Shown here in pieces: positions 1-9,899 of a stretch of 64,000 bases of DNA. The first letter of the stretch is position 1; each line of letters starts with the position of its first letter. The position numbers and the translations under genes are program-made. Under the pieces are notes generated by a model. It did no database searches. It was not told the DNA's origin and saw only the letters and a program-made list of their open reading frames with translations. The DNA is from Physella acuta. Taxonomy: Eukaryota; Mollusca; Gastropoda; Physidae. The stretch is from assembly GCF_028476545.1 (NCBI RefSeq), contig NW_026731982.1, forward strand, positions 1 to 64,000, read 5' to 3'.

Positions 1-945
1 ACTCGGTAATGAACGTTTTTTTTTTTTTGCCTCAGACATGTAATTTACAGCGTCAGTTGTGTGTTCGCTTTAGTATTACAGTTTAAATCATCGGCTTGTG
101 AGGACTGATACAGATTTACAATAGTAATACTTCTTTCTTACTTGCAAATGTGTAATTAAATGATGATTCAGGGGATCTTTTTTTTCCGTCGGCGTGGTGG
201 GTGAGGGGAGGGGGGGGGGGCGGTGAAATTTGGGTTTTTAAGTAGAGCTGAAATAAATTTGTGTGAGAATTACAATGATACAAAATTTAAAGCAATCGGA
301 AAAGCTATGTTATAACAACGAGACACATCAAAGCAAACATTCTTCCCTTTCAAACATCTGTTTCTATACAGTCCTCAAACATTTTTGTTTTAAATTCAAT
401 TGTTTTAAACATTTAAATCAGTAATAATAATTTGTTTAATAGTTTTACACAGCACCAAAGACATGAACATCAATTGCATATATAATAATCAAAGGGAGAA
501 AATAAAATGGCATAAAAACTAGACTAAAATAAGGTATGCAAACTCGGTTTCTCTTCACTGCTTAGTTTACTGTGCTTAGTCCTTAGCTGATGAGTCAAAA
601 GTTCACATTGTAGTCACCCATGGACAGAAATTGAAATGACCGTGGGAGAAGTGTCTCTGTAATACTCATACTGATTTGTCATTCCAAAAAGTCCATGACA
701 TAAAATTGAGGGCACGCTACCTTGAAATATCCGCCTATCCGCCCTATCCGGTTGAGTGTGGGGGGGGGGGGGGGGGAAGTGTGTGTGTGTGGGAGGGGGG
801 GGGGAGGGCGGGAGGGGGGGGGGTTGAGGTGTGTATCTCTTTCTACCATTCAGGTTGTGCACTTTTAAAAACCTGGGAAACAGAAGACAGTTCTAATGTT
901 AGTTTACTTGAGGGCTGATCGAGTGATGTTTGGCTTGAGACTGTC
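1..945. other. No gene recognised; G-tract and AT-rich sequence
   Basis: I see no credible coding region or element end here. The notable content is a poly-G/GT block at about 760-825 with runs of 10-16 G. Short open frames across that block are low-complexity artefacts. Confidence 0.6.
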
Positions 946-994
946 TAAATTAAAATTAATACTTTATTTAATGCTTTCCCGTACATTTTTGTTC

Positions 995-1400
995 CAGTTA
1001 AGTGAGAGTTCCCAGTCTATGTCTTAGTTTTGCTTGAAATATTTCTTCTAACTCGATGTCCGTGTATCTTGTGAAAAAATATCTGACTTTATTCCTAATT
1101 TGCCATACAGTCGATCTATAAATAGCCGTTGCTACTAGTCTGTTTTCGTCTTCTGTTCTTTGTCTAGTCGTGTTAATTAAATTAAGTGTGATTGCTTTAT
1201 TTGTTGTGGCTGTTTGATTGGTGGTGTTTAATATGTTCGCAAGTGTTTGCTTTGCTTTCTGTACTAATATACAATTTAAATAAATGTGTTTCTCAGTTTC
1301 TTATGTATTTTGTTTACACGTTTGACATGTTATTTTAAAATTTTAATTTGACTTTGTATTTCGTGAAACTGGAGTTGTATAATGGATATTGGCTTTTTAA
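995..1400 (-). mobile_element. LINE ORF2 C-terminal fragment
   Basis: Read on the minus strand, this gives a degraded peptide with a CQTCK...H...C cysteine-histidine motif, then a tail containing ATAIYRSTVW and DIELEEIFQA. The fragment at 22.9-23.7 kb has CQICK...H...C, IAIFRHTVW and DIDLEAIFRA in the same order, so both are the C-terminal end of the same LINE ORF2. That part follows the reverse transcriptase and often carries a CCHC-like finger in non-LTR retrotransposons. It contains stops and has no flanking duplication that I can see, so it is a dead fragment. Confidence 0.7.
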
Positions 1401-1658
1401 TATTGTGTGTATATTGCGGGTCACTTAACTTTTATAAAATGAGATCAACACTTACTACAACAGGTTTGAGAACTTGCATTCTAGATAAATTCACGAAGAT
1501 TAACACGAAATATCGTAAATAATTAATGCAATTATACAAATACCAAGTTGTCTCCCATCATAAGGTTTGAATTAATTACGTGATAAAAACTCAATGTGGG
1601 GTACAATTGAAAGAGTAACTTAGAAGTAATGTTTCAATAATAGGGACATTGTCTATAT

Positions 1659-1930
1659 CAAGGGTCTCCAAACTACAGCCCGCGACGTCCTCTCATCGAG
1701 CTCGCGGATATCTTTTTGTCCACGGAAAAAAATGTTTGTAGGAGATGGCTGAGTAACTTTGCCCAGAAAATTGAAAACAATTTAAAAATGTAGCTTTGGG
1801 TGCAAATACCAATGCCCGCCGTTTTGCAGACATTGGTGAAAACATCGTGGCTTAAATCGCGAACAAATGTTCATGTTTTAACCCCCGAGATCTTCTTCGG
1901 GGAACTTTTCATAATATGTAAGTACTTTTA
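1659..1930 (+). mobile_element. hAT-type transposon left end, truncated
   Basis: The sequence starts CAAGGGTCTCCAAACTACAG followed by CCCGCG. This closely resembles the terminal inverted repeats of Charlie/MER-type hAT elements, which commonly begin CAGGGGTC(T/C)CCAAACTACGGCCCGCG. No matching right end or 8-bp duplication was found before the LINE that starts near 1955, so the element looks truncated. The right boundary is approximate. Confidence 0.45.
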
Positions 1931-2509
1931 GCCTATTGTAATACTAGGTTTGTTTACTTTTGGCTGAGCCATGGCAAACTACTCTTTTCAAAGTAAAAAT
2001 AGATGGGCACAAAGACCCCCACAACGATGAAACAAACCCTAACAGATGAGTTGAAATGACTATTACACAAGGCCGATGGCTCACTACCATCAGCAATGCA
2101 GAATTCAAGAAACAATTTGCTTCACTGACAGGCATGCAAGAAACAATTTGCTTTACTGGCAGGCATGCAAGAACCAGACATCTCGCATGTATACACGAAC
2201 GGAGTACCGGGCATCGTGTACGCAGTCGTGAAGTCGGCCAAACAATACGAAAGACTCGCGGCGACAGAGCTCCATTTCCAACCTACTTTAGGGTCAGAAG
2301 CAACGCAACGGCTATTCAAAGTCTCCTTCACCCATCTAGACAATAAAAAGACCATACTAGAGGGGTCCTGAGAGGAATACCGGGAACAGGGCATTTCCCC
2401 CCCCCCCCCCCGTCAATTACCCCCCCCCCCCCGACATAACCCCCCAGAGTAATTACCCGCCTGTCAATTACCCCCCGCCCAGTAGGATATTACACCCCCC
2501 CCCGGACAG

Positions 2510-3260
2510 GGTTAGAGTTAGGGTTAGGGTTAGGGTTAGGGTTAGGGCTAGGTTTAGGGTTAGGGCTAGGGCTAGGGCTAGGGCTAGGGCTAGGGCTAGG
2601 GCTAGTGCTAGGGCTAGGGCTAGGGCTAGGGCTAGGGCTAGGGCTAGGGCTAGGGCTAGGGCTAGGGCTAGGGCTAGGGCTAGGGCTAGGGCTAGGGCTA
2701 GGGCTAGGGCTAGGGCTAGGGCTAGGGCTAGGGCTAGGTCTAGGGCTAGGGCTAGGGCTAGGGCTAGGGCTAGGGCTAGGGCTAGGGCTAGGGCTAGGGC
2801 TAGGGCTAGGGCTAGGGCTAGGGCTAGGGCTAGGGCTAGGGTTAGGGTTAGGGTTAGGGTTAGGGTTAGGGTTAGGGTTAGGGTTAGGGTTAGGGTTAGG
2901 GTTAGGGTTAGGGTTAGGGTTAGGGTTAGGGTTAGGGTTAGGGTTAGGGTTAGGGTTAGGGTTAGGGTTAGGGCTAGGGCTAGGGCTAGGGCTATGGTTA
3001 GGGTTAGGGTTAGGGTTAGGGTTAGGGTTATAGCTAGGGCTAGGGCTAGGGTAAGGGTTAGGTTTTAGGGCTAGGGTTAGGGTTAGGGTTAGGGCTAGGG
3101 TTAGGGTTAGGGTTAGATTTTAGGGTCAGGTTTTAGGGTTAGGGTTAGGGTTAGGGCTAGGTTTAGGTTTAGGTTTAGGTTTAGGGCTAGGGTTAGGGTT
3201 AGGCTTAGGGTTAGCGCTAGGGTTGGGATTAGAGCTAGTTTTAGGGTTAGGGTTGTGTCT
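2510..3260 (+). repeat. Interstitial telomere-type array (TTAGGG)n / (CTAGGG)n
   Basis: Hexamer repeats with the G-rich strand on plus. A short TTAGGG run is followed by a homogeneous CTAGGG block of about 300 bp (near 2550-2840), then a TTAGGG block of about 130 bp, then mixed and degenerate units. TTAGGG is the canonical telomere repeat of molluscs and many other animals. The homogeneous CTAGGG variant block suggests local expansion inside the element rather than a captured chromosome end. The long Leu-Gly reading frame here is an artefact of the 6-bp period. Confidence 0.95.
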
Positions 3261-3277
3261 AGCTTTGGTTTTGGTTT

Positions 3278-3745
3278 TGTGTGAAGTTTTAGGCTAAGGT
3301 GGATGCTTAGGTTTTGGTCTTTTTTTTAAGGTTTAGGGTTAGGGTTAGGGTAAGCAGTATATAGGTATAGAATTCTAGTTAGAGTTAGGATTTTAACTTG
3401 AGAGGGGGGGGGGGGTAATTCCGGGGGGGGGGCGGTAATTGGCAGGGGGGGGGGGGGGGGGTAATTGCTCCAGGGGGTAAATACCGGGGGGGGAATGTCC
3501 GGGGGGGGGAAAATTTTAGGCTAAGTTGGATGATTAGGTTTTGGTCTTTTTTTAAGGTTTAGGGTTAGGGTAATCAGTATATAGTTATAGAATTCTAGTT
3601 AGAGTTAGGATTTTAACTTGAGAGGGGGGGGGGGGGTAATATCCGGGGGGGGGGGGGGTAATTGGCAGGGGGGGGGGGGTAATTGCTCCAGGGGGTAAAT
3701 ACCGGGGGGGAATGTCCGGGAGGGGAGGGGAAATTTCCAGTGGGG
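3278..3745 (+). repeat. Tandem duplication of the right arm of the telomere-repeat element
   Basis: Two consecutive copies of about 230 bp share the same order: a segment with TTAGGTTTTGGTC, a poly-T, a short TTAGGG run, GAATTCTAGTTAGAGTTAGG, then G-tract/TAATT units ending in GGGGGAATGTCCGGG. The copies are at about 3278-3510 and 3515-3745. This means the right arm, with its adjoining interior, was duplicated in place. Confidence 0.85.
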
Positions 3746-4789
3746 GTAATGTCCTGTAGCCAGGAATACCATACTACTACGCTAAAGAAATGGTGGAAAA
3801 TGTTCTGAAACATTTGTGCGACGACAAACACAAACAGAAGGTCTTTAAAATTGACAAAGAAAACGGGACTGTCTATAATGTAATACTCAAACCCAAAGAT
3901 GGAGTAAGAACCTCCCGCACTTTATAGAGCTGGAGAACGAGAACTATGAGCCAATCACGACCATACAGCAAATCAAGGACAGGAGAATGGTATGCCCCTA
4001 TTGCTTAACGGACCGACATTTCCCTGGAGTGTGTCATCAGTTATACTACAGGTTCATGGACGGAATCAGGACATAGACGGAACGTATGAAGTCATACAAG
4101 ACTGGGGGGGGAGGATAGAAAGATGGAAAGAGACAAAAGAACAAACTGGACAAAGACAGAGGAGCAATGGACCAGTGGGACGAGGAAGGAAGGGGTGTCA
4201 GGATCCCAAGCGAAACAAGGGGAAAGAAAAGAGGAATGGAGGGGGAGCCTCAGGGTTCTCTCACCCGTCCTTCCAGCCTCGTCTGGAGGATAACCCCGTC
4301 TTCATCGTCGGCCCTCCGACCATTGTGCCACCACCATCTAAAAGACCAGCAACAGACATCATCCCAACTACCGAACAAAGAACATCATCTTATGAAAGTA
4401 AAGTATAAGAAGGGAAAAAAGAAAAAAATGGGAAACACATGATTGCACATAGCCAGAACTCTCGTCCCTAAAAATGCACAACAGAAATCGTTCAACTGAG
4501 TTCAGATGAGGAGAGCGATGAGACCCGGAAGAGCCACAACGGCAGTGGGCAGGCGTCTCGAGGGTCATCGACTGACGACTCGTCAAACGACTAGGAATGT
4601 GCCAGAAAAACAAGATAGACATAATACTACTACAGGGAACCAATTTCATGTCACTACAACACGCCCAACACTACTGCAACACACGAGGAGTAGCACAGGT
4701 AGTACGCAGCATAGGGCAAAAACGCTGCCGAGGAACTAGCATACTTTGTAGGTCAGAAAATTACAGTAAATTAGACATTCTCTCGTACC

Positions 4790-5985
4790 CACCCCGGTCA
4801 TTGATTTATTTATATTGAAAATATTCTACAAAACATTTCTTCCTCTGTAAATTATTCAGATGGATGCATCATTGTTTTCTCTATAGACTTTTTAACTTTA
4901 ATTAATCAATCACTGACCTGGGAAAAGGCATGTTTCTGCCTCGCGACGCATTTGACTTACACCACCACAATATTTCCTATTCCAGGGGTCGGCAACCTGC
5001 GGCTCGCGAGACGCATGCGGCTCTTTTGATATCAAGATGCGGCTCTCCAGCTCCTTGAACAAATACTAATAATCTTAATAAAAAAAAATATTTGAAATTT
5101 AAAAAAATGTTAGTGGCTCTTTAAAACCAGGGAAATTTTGAAAATTGTAACTTTTGGCTCTTCCGCTTCAAAAGGTTGCCGACCCCTGCCCTATTCTAAT
5201 GCATTCACTCAATTATTGTTACTTGTAACAGTTACTTCCCGATTTTGAAATTTACTCATATTAAGGGAGGTAATCCATCAGATTGGTTCCGAAACATAGT
5301 TAAACATTATATTAATATTATTTTAAAAGAAATATGCGAATTATTGTTTCATTTTGTTTGAAATTTGTCTGCAAAACTTTCTAAGTTATGATTTTTAAAT
5401 GTTTATACTCTTTACGTATTACTCTTGACTTTTCACAAATCGAAAAACTTTAAAAAAGTTAACATGCATTTTTTTTATAGAAGAGAAAACTTCCAAGCTA
5501 TCACTCTCTTTGCCTACTCACTGGGTTTCGTTTATTTTCTTTTAATTACAAAGATCAATCCCATATTAACAAATTGTCACAAGCTTGATGCTAGAAATCA
5601 TATGCAAATATCGATACATAATTATATAACAAAACACATCACTTAAATTATAAAAAAAGAAAGAAAAAAAAATCTGCAAAACATAGTCCCCTCACAGGAA
5701 GGTAGTGTGCGGATACCGCCTTTTCTCTTTCAACAACGACAAAGAAAGAAGAAAACACATAAAATCAGAAGACGAAACAGTCATCTGCTTTCTAAGTGAA
5801 ACGAACCTTGAAAGCAGCAAGTACATTATTGATAAAGAATATTTGATTAGAACTCTGCGTTTTCTGCATGTCAAACGCATATAACATTGTATGTTACAAG
5901 TAAAACATAAATATAGTCAATCTCGTTTATGTTAATCTCAAATTGTTAGAAACATGTGTAAAATAAAATATACAAGTACACATTT
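4790..5985 (+). repeat. Interspersed repeat A, copy 1
   Basis: About 1.2 kb, homologous along most of its length to 61300-62420 (plus strand). Its first half also matches 20900-21545 and 26400-26985 on the minus strand. Shared landmarks include TTCCTCTGTAAATTATTCAG, GCCTCGCGACGCATTTGACT and GGAAGGYAGTGTGCGG. It carries a nested hAT MITE (4983-5188). No coding capacity or clear terminal structure is visible, so the class is unknown. Confidence 0.8.
4983..5188 (+). mobile_element. hAT-type MITE (CAGGGGTCGGCAACCT family)
   Basis: A 206-bp element starting CAGGGGTCGGCAACCTG and ending AGGTTGCCGACCCCTG, so the terminal inverted repeats match over about 15 bases. The flanking 8-mers are TCCTATTC and CCCTATTC (7 of 8 identical), the duplication length of hAT elements. 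Repeat A at 61.5 kb and at 21.3 kb lacks it, giving empty sites within the window. It is non-autonomous. Confidence 0.9.
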
Positions 5986-6600
5986 TTTAATGGACATTTT
6001 ATTGTTCTTCTGAATTGTGCTTTCGCGACTGTTTTCAGGCGTGGATTACACATGTCTGAAATACTATATGAGTAATGGTATACACATGATAATTTGCATA
6101 ATCCAGGCTCATCAGCACACAATTTAAATGCGGAATGTTTTAAGAAACGTGAATAATAACACTATGTTAAATTCACAGTTGGAAATAATGTTTTTAAATA
6201 GTGCACTTTATGTATATGAGGGTCAGCGGCTCTCAGGATGGACTTAAGGCACGTGACCCGCGTCAAACCAGTGACCCGCACCAGACCAGTGACCCGCGTC
6301 AGACCAGTGACCCGCGTCAGACCAGTGACCCGCACCAGACCAGTGACCCGTACCAGACCAGTGACCCGCGTTAGACCAGTGACCCGCATTAGACTGGGAT
6401 GGGGTGTAGTACTGGTCAAACCCAGATGTTCAATTGATACAAATTTTCTTCTTCACGATGTTGCAAAAATTAATAATAGAAAACACAAAGCTGATAAAAT
6501 ACATCAGTAAAGTGCAAACCCGACAAGGAACATATTCTATATATATAGTTGCTGTCCAGAGTAGAGATGAAACGCTTGAATCTTTTACCCATTCATTCTA
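5986..6600 (+). repeat. Interspersed repeat G, copy 1
   Basis: Matches 48297-48600: both contain TTTTTAATGGACATTTT, a doubled or single ACACATGTCTGA segment, ATCCAGGCTCATCAGCACAC and further on GAGATGAAACGCTTGAA. In this copy an 18-bp minisatellite (6250-6400) lies between the last two landmarks; the other copy has none. Confidence 0.7.
6250..6400. repeat. 18-bp minisatellite, about eight units
   Basis: The unit is GTGACCCGCRYCAGACCA with small variations. Because 18 is divisible by three, all frames stay open and give periodic peptides (RVTGLT on one strand, RPVTRT on the other). These are not evidence of a gene. Confidence 0.95.
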
Positions 6601-6732
6601 CACAGCACGCAGAGTAGCCCTATCTCAACATTCTCACTTAAACCTTAAACCTTAAACCTATTACCACACACCACCCAAGTTCATCTCGTAACAGTAAAAT
6701 AACAACTAATTTTTCCCAGACCCATACCACAC

Positions 6733-7035
6733 TAGACAGTGACTAGACCATCTCCACACAATCACAACCCTCACTAAACGTAAACCCACACTAGACCATA
6801 ACCACACAATCATAACCCTAAATAAACTTAAACCCAACCTAGACAATATCCACACAATCACAACCCTCACTAAACGTAAACCCACACTAGACCATGACCA
6901 CACAATCACAACCCTCACTTAACCTAAACCCAACCTAGAACATGTCCATACAATCACAACCTTCACTTAACCTAAACCTACACTAGACTGCGACTAGGTC
7001 ATGTCCACACAATCCCAACCCTCACTAAACTCTAA
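6733..7035 (+). repeat. Minisatellite of about 48 bp, roughly six units
   Basis: Degenerate tandem units built around CCACACAATCACAACCCTCA, CTAAACGTAAACCCACACTA and GACCAT. No coding signal. Confidence 0.85.
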
Positions 7036-7917
7036 CTTCAACATTAACACAGACCTCACACTGGTGGCTATTTCCTTTTCTGTATAGTAGCACAAACTCA
7101 AGCCCTGCTAGAGGCCCGTGTTGTGATTACACGATTCACGACGCATGGTTTACAATGCATATGTAAATCCATTGCTATTATCAGTTATAAAAAAACAAAC
7201 TGTTTGTTAAAATGTAATGTTCATGGCAAACATTTATTTTAAAACGTTTTTTTTTTAATTCGAAATTGTCGTCACACTTTCTGAACACCGAACGTCACAC
7301 GTCGTCACACGATTGAAACCTAAGCTATACAATCAGAGTATGACGTTCTTTCTAGACGACCCTTACCAACGCCTGCTTCCAACCCTCTACTTGTCATGTT
7401 ACGCTAAGCGAGTGTGGTTGTAGATATCTCGCCTGGTTCGAAACTTGCGGTATGTTGATTTATAAAATTGCTTTTATTTGAATGTTTTAATCGACCAATC
7501 TTTGTTTACCATTTTATTCTTGTATTAAAAATTGCGTACATATTTAAATTACGCAAAAGGCGAAAGCACATAAACACCAACACAGAGCGTTTTTTTAATG
7601 TTACATGTAACAGTTTCTCCCTTTATAAAAAAAAATATTTATGTTAGGTAAATAATCCATAAATTAATCCGCATGTCGTTTACGCAATTATGAAATAGTA
7701 TTTTAAAGAAGATTCGATCGATGTTTTTTCCTATTTTTTCAAACATTTTTTGCATACAGTTATTCATTTGTACAATTTTAAACAAAATAGAAATGACAGA
7801 TATATTATTTACTCTTTTTTTTTAATATTAAAAATTTCAATATATTTTAACATTCTTTTTGTTTAATTTAAAAATTACTTTTTTTTTAAACTGTTAAGAT
7901 GACAGTTTGATTAAATT

Positions 7918-7919
<2 letters not shown>
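7036..7919. other. No gene recognised
   Basis: AT-rich sequence with homopolymer T and A runs. I see no element ends, coding frames or RNA genes. Confidence 0.6.

Positions 7920-7992
<73 letters not shown>
7920..7992. repeat. (TA)n microsatellite
   Basis: An uninterrupted TA dinucleotide run of about 36 units. Confidence 0.98.
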
Positions 7993-7995
<3 letters not shown>

Positions 7996-8159
7996 TTAAA
8001 AAGTGATATTGACAATACCGTGGACGACACATTGTATAAAAACAATGTTAACATGTGTCCATATAATTATAAGGCACACACATTATGATCAACATACCTG
8101 TATGACGCAAACAACTACTATGCGTGTGTTAGTTGCTGAATTATTCTAGATATAACTCT

Positions 8160-8460
8160 AAGGCGAGAGCCGGTGAAAGTAACCACCCGTACTTCGGTTC
8201 GGGTGGCTTAATGTAACCAAGGTCCCCACCTGTATCAGCTACAGCCATCACAATGGACCTACCGAACGATGAAGTACCGGACATATTCAACACTCAAGCA
8301 ACCTCACCAATAATTCAAGTCACCATCATGACAAATGGCCTTCCTAATCAATGGGAACTGATGGTAACGAAATTAATGGTGAGAGTGCAGATTAGATAGA
8401 AGAAGAAGACCTTGATGTAAAAGGAATTCTCATTCCATACACAAAACAAAAATTAATTTC
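8160..8460 (+). other. Possible 5' part of a LINE or unknown transcript
   Basis: This stretch is less AT-rich than its surroundings. It contains a small stem (CCACCCGTAC...GGTTCGGGTGG) followed by an ATG (about 8252) with a short frame beginning MDLPNDEVPDIFNTQATSP. The frame closes after about 50 codons. The style resembles a LINE 5' leader plus ORF1 start, but I found no second copy, so this is weak. Confidence 0.25.
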
Positions 8461-8874
8461 GTACATGTGTATTCAATGGAGGGACATTTTAATTCTGCAT
8501 GGGGTAATGAATATGCTTAAATATCACAACTTTTTTTGTATTGAGGATTGTCATATTCTTACTGTTGAAGTAGTTTTTTTTTTCGGTTAGTGATCTTTCT
8601 AAAACTAGAATTATGATTGTATATAGATATTGTTAATTATATTATATTATTTGATCCTTTGTTGATTGGAAAAGTGCATACTTTTGTTATAATGATAAAC
8701 CAAGTAACCTTTGTTATATTTTTAAAATTATGTTATTACTAAAACATCTATAACAATTTCTGGCATTTAAGTCAGCGTCAGGGTATATCTTGTCATTTTT
8801 AACATCCTCTTCGCCAACAGTAAAACACGCTATTCAATACTCTAGTGGAGAGTCTTTGCTATTAAAATATATGG
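8461..8874. other. No gene recognised
   Basis: AT-rich sequence with no element ends or credible coding frame. Confidence 0.55.
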
Positions 8875-9045
8875 AATTTATATTGTTTTGTGAGAGCTGA
8901 CATCAATCATATATGACATTTCTTTTGTTTTGTGAGAAATGACATCAATCATATATGACATTGCTATTGTTATGTGAGAGATGACATTAATCATATATGA
9001 AATTTATATTGTTTTGTGAGAGATAACATCAATAATATAGGCTAC
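8875..9045 (+). repeat. Minisatellite of about 43 bp, four units
   Basis: Four imperfect units of the form TTATATTGTTTTGTGAGAG followed by TGACATCAATCATATATGAC. No coding signal. Confidence 0.85.
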
Positions 9046-9217
9046 AATAAACTATACCAGGATAATTAAACGTATGGGCATAGTGCTAACTGTTAAATAA
9101 TTCGCATACTATACACAATATATTTTTATTCTCTCGTGAGTCGTCATTTCTGCAAGAAATACCTACATTTATATTAAGTAATTTAATTTTTTTTTTATCC
9201 CTTCAGCTTTAACATTG

Positions 9218-9335
9218 CCTCGCTGTATTATTGTTTACCTGCTGGTTCTACGTATGGGTCCTGCATGCTCAATATTGTATTATTGTTTACCTGCTGTTCC
9301 ACGTATGGGTCCTGCACGTTCAATATTAACGCTAA
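9218..9335 (+). repeat. Two-copy tandem repeat of about 58 bp
   Basis: TATTATTGTTTACCTGCTG and CACGTATGGGTCCTGCA (or a close variant) appear twice in succession, each followed by CAATATT. Confidence 0.85.
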
Positions 9336-9624
9336 GGATGTGTCAACGCGCGGCAATTTTAAAGAGATGAAAACACTGAAAATTTAAAACTTTAATTATT
9401 GAACGATATAACACGGTATCGAAAAAAACAATACTTATTTATTACTTTGTTTAAACATATAAACTTTAAAAAGGTTAATTTTCATTTTGTTCAAGTCTAT
9501 AACTTTAATTTTATCAATGTTGTGTGACTAAGAAATTTGGTTTTCGTTAGAAAAAGAATTTTTAATTTTTTTTTTACTCTTATTCATAAAAGGCGTGGGA
9601 GTTAAAATCCCCTGCATCATTTAT
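9336..9624. other. No gene recognised
   Basis: AT-rich sequence with poly-A and poly-T runs and nothing recognisable. Confidence 0.5.
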
Positions 9625-9899
9625 AAATACAAACAAGATAGACATGATACTATTACAGGAAACTAACTTCAAATCAGCACAACACGTCCAACACTACTGT
9701 AACACATTAGGAGCAGCGCAGGCAGTACACAGCATAGGTCTACATCACTGCCGAGGTACAAGCATACTCTCCACATCAGACAAATACAAGATTAGCGGCA
9801 CTGCTACATATACTCAGGGAAGATTTACATACGCCACAATACAACATACTACACACAAGTTCTGCAAGGTTAGACAACATTTATGCAAAGTAAAACATC
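9625..9899 (+). mobile_element. LINE ORF2 APE-endonuclease fragment
   Basis: The plus strand encodes NKIDMILLQETNFKSAQHVQ and later RGTSIL and GRFTYATI. The ILLQETNF segment carries the conserved catalytic-site motif (LQET) of APE-type endonucleases, which nick target DNA to prime LINE insertion. It aligns with 4600-4760, where the same positions read ILLQGTNF. The fragment is cut off by an LTR fossil starting at 9900, and no reverse transcriptase follows. Confidence 0.75.

Larger units (their letters stand above)
2382..3761. mobile_element. Inverted-repeat element carrying telomere-type repeats, 9-bp target duplication
   Basis: The block interrupts the LINE ORF1 and is bounded on both sides by AGGAATACC (2373-2381 and 3762-3770). 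The left end reads GGGAACAGGGCATTTCCCC. The right end, reverse-complemented, reads GGCTACAGGACATTACCCC, 15 of 19 identical. Behind these tips both arms consist of reiterated (C)AATTACCCCCC-like units, and both inner borders read GGATATTAC followed by C-runs. The arms are therefore degenerate inverted repeats of roughly 130 bp (about 2382-2515 and 3625-3761). Between them lies a long TTAGGG/CTAGGG array. The 9-bp duplication would suit Mutator-like elements, but I see no transposase, so the superfamily is unassigned. Assembly error in such low-complexity DNA is possible. Confidence 0.65.
1955..4789 (+). mobile_element. LINE with zinc-knuckle ORF1 and start of ORF2 endonuclease (interrupted)
   Basis: A degenerate non-LTR retrotransposon. 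The ORF1 part runs from about 2056 to 2372 and resumes at 3771 after an inserted element (2382-3761). Around 3985-4030 one frame shows CPYCLTDRHFPGVC, a C-X2-C-X4-H-X4-C zinc knuckle typical of ORF1 nucleic-acid-binding proteins. It is followed by a basic, Gly/Pro-rich tail (to about 4408). From 4597 the ORF2 begins with NKIDIILLQGTNF and RGTSIL, which match the APE-type endonuclease N-terminus also seen at 9.6 kb. The sequence then stops abruptly where another repeat begins (about 4790). Stops and frame changes are scattered, and a 32-bp tandem duplication lies near 2105-2170. The element is inactive. Confidence 0.75.

Noticed and set aside
2605-3033. 142-codon open frame of Leu-Gly repeats
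   Set aside because: It is the translation of (CTAGGG)n/(TTAGGG)n; any 6-bp repeat gives endless periodic frames.
2510-3260. True chromosome end at this position
   Set aside because: LINE ORF1 sequence continues on both sides of the array and a 9-bp duplication flanks it, so it is interstitial.
6162-6510. Frames with RVTGLT or RPVTRT periodic peptides
   Set aside because: Produced by the 18-bp minisatellite, open on both strands, with no start context or homologous protein.
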